Positions 26,217 through 34,358 of a stretch of 64,000 nucleotides of DNA are shown here, one piece after another; position 1 is the stretch's first letter; each line of letters starts with the position of its first letter. Origin of the DNA: MR-S7 sp000400995. Its GTDB lineage: Bacteria; Pseudomonadota; Gammaproteobacteria; Burkholderiales; Burkholderiaceae_C. The translations under genes and the position numbers were made by a program. The stretch covers positions 186,001-250,000 of the forward strand of contig NZ_CP152342.1 in the NCBI RefSeq assembly GCF_045291395.1, read 5' to 3'. The notes under the pieces are model-generated. The model worked only from the letters and a program-made list of their open reading frames with translations. It did not search any database and was not told where the DNA came from.

Positions 26217-27110
26217 ATGATCGCATTCACCGGCCTCGAAGTGCGCGGCCTCGCCAAGACCTACGCGGGCGGCGTGCCCGCGCTGCAAGGCGTGGATCTG
26301 CGCGTGCCGCCCGGCCTCTATGGCCTGCTCGGCCCCAACGGCGCGGGCAAGAGCACGCTGATGCGCACCCTCGCCACGCTGCAGCGGCCCGACGCGGGCA
26401 GCATCCTGCTCGACGGCGTGGACGTGCTCGCCGACCCGCACCACCTGCGCCAGCGCCTGGGCTACCTGCCGCAGCAGATCGGCGCCTACCCCGGCGTCAG
26501 CGCGCGCAGCCTGCTGGAGCGCTTCGCCTGGCTCAAGGGCCGCACCGATGCGCGCGCGCGCCGCGCCGAGGTCGATGCGCTGCTCGACCAGGTGAACCTC
26601 GCCGACGCCGCAGGCCGCGCCGTCGCCACCTACTCGGGCGGCATGCTGCGGCGCTTCGGCATCGCGCTGGCGCTGATCGGCTCGCCGCGCCTGCTGGTGG
26701 TGGACGAGCCCACCGCCGGGCTCGACCCGGCCGAGCGCAACCGCTTCCACCGCGTGCTGGCCGACGTGGCGCAGGGCGCGGTGGTGCTGCTGTCCACGCA
26801 CATCGTCGAAGACGTGCAGAACCTCTGCGCGCGCCTGGCCATCCTGGCGGGCGGGCGCGTGGTGGCCGAAGGCACGCCCGCCGACCTGGCCGCGCCGCTG
26901 GCGGGGCGGCTGTGGGAATGCGTGGTGCCGCACGGCGCGCCGCTGCCCGCGGGCGCGCTGCACCTGGCCGCCGCGCCGCAGGGCACGCGCGTGGTGGTGC
27001 ACGGCGAGCGGCCCGGTGACGCCTTCGCGCCGCGCACGCCCGGCCTGGAAGACGTGTACTACCTCGCCCTGGCCGGCGCGGGCCTGGCCGACCAGGCCGA
27101 GGCCGCCTGA
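26217..27110 (+). CDS. ABC transporter ATP-binding protein (ABC-2 type)
   Basis: A 297-residue ATPase with Walker A GLLGPNGAGKSTLM (about residues 36-49), Q-loop LPQQIG, signature YSGGMLRRFGIALAL, Walker B LLVVDEPTAGLDP and switch STHIVEDV. It resembles the CcmA/NosF-like ATPases of ABC-2 exporters rather than metal importers. The stop overlaps the start of the permease gene (27110), so the two form one transporter. Confidence 0.93.
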   Translation: MIAFTGLEVRGLAKTYAGGVPALQGVDLRVPPGLYGLLGPNGAGKSTLMRTLATLQRPDAGSILLDGVDVLADPHHLRQRLGYLPQQIGAYPGVSARSLLERFAWLKGRTDARARRAEVDALLDQVNLADAAGRAVATYSGGMLRRFGIALALIGSPRLLVVDEPTAGLDPAERNRFHRVLADVAQGAVVLLSTHIVEDVQNLCARLAILAGGRVVAEGTPADLAAPLAGRLWECVVPHGAPLPAGALHLAAAPQGTRVVVHGERPGDAFAPRTPGLEDVYYLALAGAGLADQAEAA

Positions 27111-30100
27111 TGCGCGCGCCTCACGTACTGGCGCGCGAAGCCGCCGCCGAATTCCGCGCGGGCCTGGCGAGCGGCATCGCGCCGCTGATCTTCGCCGGCC
27201 TCACCGCCTACCTGCTGCTGGTGCTGTCCAGCGCGGGCTACCTGCGCGACATGAACGCGGCCGACGTGCCGCGCAACGCGCCCATGCTGGTGTATCTGAT
27301 GACGCCGGGCATGTCCTTCTTCCTGTTCTTCGCCTGGGCCTGGGTGTTCGGCCAGTGCGTGGCGCGCGAGCGGCAGGCGCAGTTGCACGAGGTGGTGCTG
27401 GCCGCGCCCGTGCCGCTGGCGGCGCTGCTGGCCGGGCGCTGGCTGGGCGCATGGGGCGTGGCGCTGATGCTGGGCGCATCGCAGGCCGTGGGCTTCGTGG
27501 CCGCGCCGCTGCTGGAGGCGGCGGGGCTGGTGCCCGCGGGCAGCATGGGGCCCACGCCCTGGGCGGCCCTGGCCTGGAGCTGGCTCATCTACACCGTGCC
27601 GCTGTCGGCCGGCTGCGGCGCGCTGTACCTGCTGGCCGCGCTGCGCACGCGCGGCATGGCCGGGCCGTTCGCCGTGGCGGCGCTGCTGTGCGCAGTGTGG
27701 ATGGCGGCGATGATCGTCATCAAGGACGGGCACATCAGCGACTTCCTCGTGGCGCTGATCGACCCCTCGGGCTTCGGCGAGGCCGAGCGCCAGGTGCTCG
27801 GCTGGACGCCGCAGGAAAAGCGCGGCGCGCTCATCGCCGTCACGCCGGGCTTCGCGCTCAACCGCATGCTGTGGTGCCTGGCGCCTGTGCTGTGGCTGGC
27901 CTGGGCGCTGCCGCGCGTGCGGCGCGAGCGGCTGGTGCTGGAGGCGCCCGCCGTCCTCCAGCCCGCGCGCCAGGCCACCGTGCGCGCGGCCACCATGCCG
28001 GTTGCGGCCCGGGCCACCTCCTGGTGGCGCGCACTGTGGCAGGAGGCGCGCTGGCAGACCGCCCAGGTGCTGCGCAGCCGCGCCGCGTGGCTCGGCGGCG
28101 CGCTGCTCGTGGCCATGGGCGTGGCGGGCGCGTTCGTGCACGTCGTCGGCCACGCCGAAGGGCCGATGGTGCCCCGGCCCGAGCTGCTGGGGCCGCTGCT
28201 GTTCAAGTTCACCTACCTGGTCACCGTGTTCATCATCGCTGCGCTGGCGGGCGGCATGGCGCGGCGCGACGAGCGCGGCGGCTTCGCCGAGATGGCCGAC
28301 GCCGCGCCCATGCCCGTGGCGCTGCGCTTCGCGGCGCGCTGCATCGCCGTCGGCGCCGTGGCCTTCGTGCTGGTGCAACTGGTGGCCCTGTCCAGCCTGC
28401 TCACCACCGCCATCGCCGCGCCGCAGGCGTTCAGCCCCTGGCAGCCGGTGGCCCTGCAGGCGCTGCGCCACGGGCCCGCGCTGCTGGAAGTGGCCGTGCT
28501 GGTGCTGCTGGTGCATGCGCTGGTGCGCCGCGCGGGCGTGGCGCACGCGGCGGCCATGCTGCTGGCCTTCGTGCTCATCGTGAACCACGAGGCCGCGCTG
28601 GTCGACTATCCGCCGTACCAAATCGGGCTGCCCCTGCCCGCGACGATTTCCGCCGCCACGGGCTGGGGGCCGTGGATCGCGCCCATGCTCGCCGCCGATG
28701 CCTGGAAGCTGGCGCTGGCGCTGCTGTTCGCCGCGCTGGCGGCCTTGGCTGTGCCGCGCGGCACCGACGCGCGCTGGCGCGTGCGCCTGGCCGAGGCCGC
28801 GCAGCGCCTGCGCGGCCCGGCGGGCGCGGCGCTGGCCGTGGGCCTGGCGGGCACGGTTGCCACGGGCGCGCTCCTGCATGCGCGGCTGGTGGAAGAGGGC
28901 GGCTGGCAGCCGCCCGCCGAGGAGCGCGCCGACGATGCGCAGTGGGAGCGCCGCTGGCTGCGCGGCGATGCCACGTTTAGTGCCACGGGTGGTGAAGTCG
29001 CGCTGGCCGTGCACCCCGCCACGCGCACCGTGCAGGGCGACTGGCTGCTGCGCGGCGTGCGGGCGCCGCAGGGCTGGCTGCATGCCGAACTGCCGCCGGA
29101 TTTCACGCTGCACGCCGTGCAGGTGGACGGCGCGTCGGTGGCGGCCGAATCGGACCACGACCACATCGCCGTCCCTGTGGGCGCTTGCGCTGCGGGCTGC
29201 GCGGTGCGCCTGTCGTTCACGGTCGCCCCGCGCGGCTGGACGGCTGAAGGCGAGGCGCCCTGGCTCACGCCCGCCGGCATGTGGCTGCGTGCGCAGGACG
29301 TGCTGCCGCGCCTGGGTTTCGACGCCGCCCGGCTGCTGCGCGTGCCCGCCGAACGCGCCGCCGCAGGGCTGCCTGCCGAAGTGCGCCTGCCCGCCTGGCA
29401 GTCCTCGGTGGCGGCGCAGGGTGTGGCCCCGCCGGGCGACTGGCATTGGCGCATCGCCATCGACGGCGGCGACCCACAGGAAGGCCACACCATGGGCGCG
29501 CTGGACTTCGCCGCGCTGCGCGCCCCGCGCCTGCATGCCAGCCGCATGGGTGGCCTGCAGGTGCTGCACGACGCCACGCGCACCGCCACCGCGCAGGCCG
29601 TGGCGCGGGACGTGCAGGACATGCAGGCCTGCGTGGCGCGGCGCCTCGGCGTGGACATTGCCGTGGACACCGTCGCCCAGACCCCGCGCGAACTCGGCGA
29701 GCCGCTGCTGGCCGGCGGCCTGCTCTGGCTGCCCGAAGGCCCGCACTGGGACGTGGCCGACGCCGGCGTGGGCCGCGCCAAGCGCCGCGCCGCCATCGCC
29801 CGCGCGCTGGCCGCGCGCCACGTGGCCGACGCCGCCGCGCTGCGCCAGGGGCCGGGCGGGCAATGGCTGGTGCACGGCCTGCCCGGCGCCATCGGCCTGC
29901 TGTGCGTAGCCGAATCCGGCGATGCGTCCTTCGTGCAGGGCCTGATGACGCGCGCCTCGGCCGACGTCACGCAGGCGCTGGCCGCCAGCACCGCGCCCGT
30001 CGGCGCGCTGGCGCTTGCGCCCTACGGCGGCTGGGCGCAACACCACGCGCCGCTGGCCGCGCTGCACGCGGTGCAGCGGGCGGATGCCGATGCGCTGGCC

Positions 30101-30367
30101 GCCCTGCTGGCGGCGGTGCGCGGCGGCATGGCGGTGGAGCAGGCGCTTGCCCGGACCTGGGGCGCCGAATATGCGGCCTGGATGCTCGGGCCGCCGCTGG
30201 CCTCCGACCTGCACGCCGACGGCACCGGCGAGCGCTGGCGCTGGCACGCGGGCGGCTGGCAGGACGCCGGCCGCGCCGAGGGCGCGTGGCGCCTGGGCGA
30301 TGCGCTATGGCTGGACGGCTGGCCCGCCTACGAGCGTTCGCCTGCGGACAACCTGCAAAAACAATAG
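27110..30367 (+). CDS. ABC-2 permease fused to a degenerate M1-aminopeptidase-like domain
   Basis: A 1085-residue protein. Residues 1-610 hold two blocks of about six hydrophobic segments each (for example LIFAGLTAYLLLVLSSAGYL and ACRVELFKF-like region KFTYLVTVFIIAALAGGMA), separated by a cytoplasmic linker. After a last segment (AGAALAVGLAGTVATGALLH) a soluble domain of about 470 residues follows, matching the separate protein at 22203-23753 along its length. Permease-M1 fusions are a known architecture, but the zinc-binding HExxH is absent here. The duplicated domain suggests the permease and the separate protein interact or form pseudo-symmetric partners in the periplasm. Confidence 0.8.
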   Translation: MRAPHVLAREAAAEFRAGLASGIAPLIFAGLTAYLLLVLSSAGYLRDMNAADVPRNAPMLVYLMTPGMSFFLFFAWAWVFGQCVARERQAQLHEVVLAAPVPLAALLAGRWLGAWGVALMLGASQAVGFVAAPLLEAAGLVPAGSMGPTPWAALAWSWLIYTVPLSAGCGALYLLAALRTRGMAGPFAVAALLCAVWMAAMIVIKDGHISDFLVALIDPSGFGEAERQVLGWTPQEKRGALIAVTPGFALNRMLWCLAPVLWLAWALPRVRRERLVLEAPAVLQPARQATVRAATMPVAARATSWWRALWQEARWQTAQVLRSRAAWLGGALLVAMGVAGAFVHVVGHAEGPMVPRPELLGPLLFKFTYLVTVFIIAALAGGMARRDERGGFAEMADAAPMPVALRFAARCIAVGAVAFVLVQLVALSSLLTTAIAAPQAFSPWQPVALQALRHGPALLEVAVLVLLVHALVRRAGVAHAAAMLLAFVLIVNHEAALVDYPPYQIGLPLPATISAATGWGPWIAPMLAADAWKLALALLFAALAALAVPRGTDARWRVRLAEAAQRLRGPAGAALAVGLAGTVATGALLHARLVEEGGWQPPAEERADDAQWERRWLRGDATFSATGGEVALAVHPATRTVQGDWLLRGVRAPQGWLHAELPPDFTLHAVQVDGASVAAESDHDHIAVPVGACAAGCAVRLSFTVAPRGWTAEGEAPWLTPAGMWLRAQDVLPRLGFDAARLLRVPAERAAAGLPAEVRLPAWQSSVAAQGVAPPGDWHWRIAIDGGDPQEGHTMGALDFAALRAPRLHASRMGGLQVLHDATRTATAQAVARDVQDMQACVARRLGVDIAVDTVAQTPRELGEPLLAGGLLWLPEGPHWDVADAGVGRAKRRAAIARALAARHVADAAALRQGPGGQWLVHGLPGAIGLLCVAESGDASFVQGLMTRASADVTQALAASTAPVGALALAPYGGWAQHHAPLAALHAVQRADADALAALLAAVRGGMAVEQALARTWGAEYAAWMLGPPLASDLHADGTGERWRWHAGGWQDAGRAEGAWRLGDALWLDGWPAYERSPADNLQKQ

Positions 30368-30446
30368 CTGCCAGCGCTTGTCATTCAATCGTTTGGATAG
30401 GAAAGCTATCCAAAATCATTGAGCGGCAAGCGCAAGCAGCTCCTAT
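30364..30446. repeat. Dispersed palindrome copy with a nested perfect hairpin
   Basis: The outer arms atagctgccagcgcttg (30364-30380) and caagcgcaagcagctcctat (near 30427-30446) pair imperfectly. Between them tttggatag (30392-30400) and ctatccaaa (30406-30414) form a perfect 9-bp stem. It lies between the convergent permease and hemL genes and overlaps the hemL stop, and may act as a two-way terminator. Confidence 0.7.
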
Positions 30447-31753
30447 TTCGAGAGTGCCTTGAAAACCTCGCGCGCAGCCGCCACGGTGGCCTGGATGTCC
30501 GCCGCCGTGTGCGCCGCGCTCACGAAGCCCGCCTCGTACAGCGCGGGCGCGATGTACACGCCACGCTCCAGCAGGCCGTGGAAGAGCTGGTTGAAGCGCG
30601 CGCCGTCGGTGGTGAGCACCTCGGGGTAGTCCTGCGGCAGCCGCGGCAGCAGGAAGAAGCCGAACATGCCGCCCTCGCTGTCGGCGCAGAAGTCCACGCC
30701 CTCGGCCTGCGCCGCGCCTGCCAGCCCGTCGATCAACGCGCGCGTGCGCGCGGCCAGCTGCTCGTAGAAGCCGGGCTTGGCGATTTCGCGCAGGGTGGCA
30801 AGGCCGCACGCCGTGGCCACGGGGTTGCCCGAAAGCGTGCCGGCCTGGTAGACCGGGCCCAGCGGCGCGAGCTGCTCCATGATGGCGCGCGGCCCGCCGA
30901 AGGCCGCGAGCGGCATGCCGCCGCCGATCACCTTGCCGAGCACCGTGAGGTCGGGCGCGAAGCCGGGGATCTGCTGCGCATACAGGCTCTGCGCACTGCC
31001 CAGCGCCACGCGGAAGCCCGTCATCACCTCGTCGATGACCAGCAGCGCGCCGTGCTGCGTGCACAGCTCGCGCGCGCGGCGCATGAAGGGCACGCTGGCG
31101 CGCACGAAGTTCATGTTGCCGGCGATGGGCTCCATGATCACGCAGGCCACCTCCTTGCCGTGCAGCGCGAAGGCCTCTTCGAGCTGCGCCACGTCGTTGT
31201 ATTCAAGCACCAGCGTGTGCTGCACCACCTCGGGCGGCACGCCCGCGCTGGTGGCGTGGCCGAAGGTGGCCAAGCCCGAGCCGGCCTTGACCAGCAGCGA
31301 GTCGGCGTGGCCGTGGTAGCAGCCGTTGAACTTGATGATCTTGCTGCGCCCCGTGGCGCCGCGCGCCAGGCGGATGGCGCTCATGCCCGCCTCGGTGCCG
31401 GAGCTGACCAGGCGGATCATCTCCATCGACGGCACGTGGCGGATGATTTCCTCGGCCAGCTCCACTTCGCGCTCGGTGGGCGCGCCGAAGCTGAAGCCCT
31501 CCAGCGCGGCCTTTTGCACGGCCTCCAGCACGGCCGGGTGGCCGTGGCCCAGGATCATCGGGCCCCAGGAGCCGATGTAGTCGATGAAGCGCTGCCCATC
31601 GGCGTCCCACATGTAGGCGCCTTGCGCGCGCGCGATGAAGCGCGGCGTGCCGCCCACGGCGCGGAAGGCGCGCACAGGCGAGTTGACGCCGCCGGGGATG
31701 AGCGCCTTGGCGCGTTCGAACAGGGTGGTGTTGCGGTCAGTGCTTGGTGTCAT
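30443..31753 (-). CDS. hemL: Glutamate-1-semialdehyde 2,1-aminomutase
   Basis: A 436-residue PLP enzyme making 5-aminolevulinate for haem. Family features: IPGGVNSPVRAFRAVGGTP at the N-terminus, NGCYHGHADSLLVKAGSG, LLVIDEVMTGFRV and the PLP lysine in VLGKVIGGGMPLAAFGG. Start 31753 gives the standard N-terminus; upstream in-frame ATGs would only add a low-complexity extension. Its first 17 bases overlap the thiD stop, so thiD-hemL is one operon. Confidence 0.96.
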   Translation of the reverse strand: MTPSTDRNTTLFERAKALIPGGVNSPVRAFRAVGGTPRFIARAQGAYMWDADGQRFIDYIGSWGPMILGHGHPAVLEAVQKAALEGFSFGAPTEREVELAEEIIRHVPSMEMIRLVSSGTEAGMSAIRLARGATGRSKIIKFNGCYHGHADSLLVKAGSGLATFGHATSAGVPPEVVQHTLVLEYNDVAQLEEAFALHGKEVACVIMEPIAGNMNFVRASVPFMRRARELCTQHGALLVIDEVMTGFRVALGSAQSLYAQQIPGFAPDLTVLGKVIGGGMPLAAFGGPRAIMEQLAPLGPVYQAGTLSGNPVATACGLATLREIAKPGFYEQLAARTRALIDGLAGAAQAEGVDFCADSEGGMFGFFLLPRLPQDYPEVLTTDGARFNQLFHGLLERGVYIAPALYEAGFVSAAHTAADIQATVAAAREVFKALSK

Positions 31754-32675
31754 GGGGTGGCATCTCGAAGCCTGCGATGGGATCGGCCGCGGGCTCGTCA
31801 TCGTCATCATCATCGTCGGGCTGGGCCCAGAACATCCGGTCGGGCAGCACGTGGCCCATGCCGGGGCGAAAGCCGTGCTCCAGGCAGCCGTCGAGGTAGG
31901 TCAGTGCCTCGCTGGTGGCCTCGCCCAGGTCGCAGCCGCTGGCCACCAGGGCGGCCAGCGTGGCCGAGAGGGTGTCGCCCGCGCCGATGAAGGTGGCCTC
32001 GAAGCGCTCGAACTTACCGTTGCCCAGCACCGACTGGGGCGAGGCGAGCACGTTGTCGATGTGCTGCTCCGGCAGGGGCACGCCGGTCACGAGCAGGTAG
32101 GGCACGCCGCTTTCCGATGCGGCCATGGCCAGGTCGCGCGCGGAGGGGCTGCGCTCGCTGCTCCAGTCCGGCAGCAGCCAGCGCCACAGCGTGCTGTGGT
32201 TGCCCACCAACACCGAGGTCTGCGGCAGCAGCAGCTCGCGGAAGGCGTCGTGGTACTGGTCGATGGCGTCGTCGCTCCACCAGGACAGGTCGGGCATGTA
32301 GGCGATCACGGGCACCTGCGCGTAGTCGGCCGCGATCTCGGCGATGGTGCTGAGGTTCTCGGGGCTGCCGACGAAGCCGACCTTGATGGCCTGCACGGGC
32401 ATGTCCTCCAGCACGGCGCGGGCCTGTTCGGCCACGGTGTCCTCGTCGAAGGCGAAGTGCTCGAAGATCTCCGCGCTGTCGCGCGCGTAGGTGCCGGTCA
32501 CGACGGGCACGGGGTGCCCGCCGACCGAGGCCACCGCGGCGATGTCGCCCGCGAGGCCGCCCGCGCCGCTGGGGTCGTTGGCGTTGAAGACCATCACGCA
32601 GATGGGCGAAGCGGCTTCGCCGCTATCGGCCTGCGCGGCCGTGTCATCCAGGGGAGAAGGGGTATTCGTGCTCAT
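31737..32675 (-). CDS. thiD: Hydroxymethylpyrimidine/phosphomethylpyrimidine kinase
   Basis: A 312-residue ribokinase-fold enzyme phosphorylating the thiamine pyrimidine. Visible are FNANDPSGAGGLAGDIAAVA (substrate and phosphate site), GTYARDS, VQAIKVGFVGS and the anion-hole motif FIGAGDTLSATLAALVASG. It is about 45 residues longer than usual because of a low-complexity N-terminus and an acidic tail with seven aspartates in a row (DDDDDDDEPAAD). Start ATG 32675. It is the upstream gene of the thiD-hemL pair and divergent from rubredoxin. Confidence 0.9.
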   Translation of the reverse strand: MSTNTPSPLDDTAAQADSGEAASPICVMVFNANDPSGAGGLAGDIAAVASVGGHPVPVVTGTYARDSAEIFEHFAFDEDTVAEQARAVLEDMPVQAIKVGFVGSPENLSTIAEIAADYAQVPVIAYMPDLSWWSDDAIDQYHDAFRELLLPQTSVLVGNHSTLWRWLLPDWSSERSPSARDLAMAASESGVPYLLVTGVPLPEQHIDNVLASPQSVLGNGKFERFEATFIGAGDTLSATLAALVASGCDLGEATSEALTYLDGCLEHGFRPGMGHVLPDRMFWAQPDDDDDDDEPAADPIAGFEMPPHDTKH

Positions 32676-32732
32676 GAAGAAGTGCCAGCGTAAACGGTGG
32701 CACGAAAGCTGCATCCCGCAGTGATCACTAGA

Positions 32733-32738
32733 TACAAT
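32733..32738 (+). promoter_or_regulatory. Candidate -10 element for the rubredoxin-pil cluster
   Basis: TACAAT 32 bases before the rubredoxin start, in the 94-base gap divergent from thiD. No good -35 is seen 16-18 bases upstream, so an activator or an alternative spacing may be needed. Confidence 0.3.
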
Positions 32739-32769
32739 CGTTGCATTCTATGTGAAGGCCCCTTAAGCT

Positions 32770-32943
32770 GTGACGGATCCCAAGACTTGGATGTGCTTGA
32801 TTTGCGGTTGGATATATGACGAAGCAGTGGGATCTCCCGAGCACGGCATTCCACCCCAAACCCGCTGGGAGGATGTCCCGATGAATTGGACCTGTCCGGA
32901 ATGCGGGGCCCGCAAGGAAGACTTCGAGATGGTCCAGATTTGA
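32770..32943 (+). CDS. Rubredoxin
   Basis: A 57-residue iron protein starting at GTG. The two iron-binding pairs are CLICG (TWMCLICGWIYDEAVG) and CPECGARK, with the usual aromatic residues around them; the length is typical of a single-domain rubredoxin. It carries one electron, often to alkane hydroxylases or oxygen/peroxide detoxification enzymes, but no partner is encoded nearby. It sits 51 bases before pilG. There is no in-frame ATG upstream of the first cysteine pair that fits better. Confidence 0.93.
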   Translation: MTDPKTWMCLICGWIYDEAVGSPEHGIPPQTRWEDVPMNWTCPECGARKEDFEMVQI

Positions 32944-32994
32944 GGCGCGGCTCCTGCCAGCGTTGTTTATCGTTATTGTCAGGAGCAGTGAGAA

Positions 32995-33399
32995 TTGGCT
33001 ACGACAACAACCGGCCCCACGTTCAGGGTCCTCGTGGTGGATGACAGCAATACGATCCGGCGCAGCGCCGAGATCTTCCTCAAGCAGGGGGGGCACGAGG
33101 TGCTGCTGGCCGACGACGGCTTCGATGCCTTGGCCAAAGTCAACGATTACCAGCCGCAATTGATTTTCTGCGACATCCTGATGCCCAAGCTCGATGGTTA
33201 TCAGACCTGCGCCATCATCAAGCGCAATGTCCGTTTCGCGGATACCCCGGTGGTGATGCTGTCGTCCAAGGATGGAGTTTTCGACAAGGCGCGCGGCCGC
33301 ATGGTCGGCTGCCAGGAATATCTCACCAAACCATTTACCAAAGACCAATTGCTGCAGGCAGTGCAGCAATTCGGAAATGCGCAACAAGGAGCTATGTAA
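32995..33399 (+). CDS. pilG: Twitching-motility response regulator PilG
   Basis: A 134-residue stand-alone receiver domain: acidic pair in VLVVDDSNTIRRS, phosphoacceptor Asp in LIFCDILMPKLDG, and the lysine of YLTKPFTKDQL. In Pseudomonas PilG controls type IV pilus extension. The start is TTG at 32995, supported by AGGAG nine bases upstream (32981-32985); no ATG fits. It is the first gene of the pil-chp chemosensory cluster, and its stop overlaps the pilH start. Confidence 0.93.
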   Translation: MATTTTGPTFRVLVVDDSNTIRRSAEIFLKQGGHEVLLADDGFDALAKVNDYQPQLIFCDILMPKLDGYQTCAIIKRNVRFADTPVVMLSSKDGVFDKARGRMVGCQEYLTKPFTKDQLLQAVQQFGNAQQGAM

Positions 33400-33764
33400 T
33401 GCCGATCCAGAAGGTATTGGTGGTTGACGACTCGAAGACCGAGTTGATGTTTCTGACCGATTTGCTGCAAAAGAAAGGCATGCAGGTGCGCACGGCGGAG
33501 AACGCGGACGAGGCCTTCCGCCGCCTGGCCGAGGAAAAGCCGGACCTGATCCTCATGGACGTCGTCATGCCCGGCCAGAACGGTTTCCAGCTGACGCGCG
33601 CCATTTCCCGCGATCCGCAGTATGCCGACGTGCCCATCATCATGTGCACGAGCAAGAACCAGGAGACGGACCGCGTCTGGGGCATGCGCCAGGGTGCGCG
33701 CGGCTACATCACCAAGCCCGTGGATCCTGCCGAGCTGCAGGCCAAGATCGACGCGCTCAACTAA
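33399..33764 (+). CDS. pilH: Twitching-motility response regulator PilH
   Basis: A 121-residue receiver domain with VLVVDDSKTELMFL, phosphoacceptor Asp in LILMDVVMPGQNGFQ and GYITKPVDPAEL. In the Pil-Chp pathway PilH opposes PilG and may act as a phosphate sink. Overlaps pilG and precedes the CheW-like pilI. Confidence 0.94.
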   Translation: MPIQKVLVVDDSKTELMFLTDLLQKKGMQVRTAENADEAFRRLAEEKPDLILMDVVMPGQNGFQLTRAISRDPQYADVPIIMCTSKNQETDRVWGMRQGARGYITKPVDPAELQAKIDALN

Positions 33765-33784
33765 AGGCTGACCGCTGTTCGCCC

Positions 33785-34312
33785 ATGGCCAATCGTGAAG
33801 CGCTGAAAGAGCTCCAGACACGCCTCGCGGCACGGCTGCAGGCCGCGCGGGGAGAGGGGTCGTCCGTCTCGTCCTGGCTGGCCGTGGAATCCGCCGGCAG
33901 CCGTTTCCTTCTTCCTCTGGGGCAATCGGGAGAGATTTTCCCCTGGGGCGGCGTACAGGCAGTGCCCTACACCCAGCCATGGTTCCTGGGCGTGGCCAAC
34001 CTGCGCGGATCGCTGACGGGCGTCGTGGACCTCGCCGCGCTGCTCGGCGCCTCCGCGGCGCGTTCGGACCAGGCCCTGGCCGAGTCCAGCCTGCTGGCGC
34101 TGAACGGGGCGCTGGAGGTAAACGCCGCGCTGCTCGTCGACAAGCTGGCAGGATTGCGCGGCGCCGAAGCCTTCGTATCGTCCGAGCCCGCGCAGGACGA
34201 TGCGCCGCCCTATTTCGGCACCACCTATCTCGATTCCCAGGGCACGCGCTGGCAGGAACTGAATCTGCAGGCCCTGTCCCAGCATCCCGCGTTTCTCAGC
34301 ATCAGTGCTTGA
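33785..34312 (+). CDS. pilI: CheW-like adaptor PilI
   Basis: A 175-residue CheW domain protein (SSWLAVESAGSRFLLPLGQS, VPYTQPWFLGVANLRGSLTG) that couples the receptor PilJ to the kinase PilL. It lies between pilH and pilJ in the usual order. The start at 33785 is 21 bases after the pilH stop. Confidence 0.9.
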   Translation: MANREALKELQTRLAARLQAARGEGSSVSSWLAVESAGSRFLLPLGQSGEIFPWGGVQAVPYTQPWFLGVANLRGSLTGVVDLAALLGASAARSDQALAESSLLALNGALEVNAALLVDKLAGLRGAEAFVSSEPAQDDAPPYFGTTYLDSQGTRWQELNLQALSQHPAFLSISA

Positions 34313-34358
34313 GTTCACTCAGCAACCCGTGCTTGTGTTTCTTCCATAAGGCAGCACC

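Noticed and set aside
27059..30247. A 1062-codon minus-strand open frame
   Set aside because: Antisense shadow of the permease-M1 gene; composition is dominated by His, Arg, Gly and Ala.
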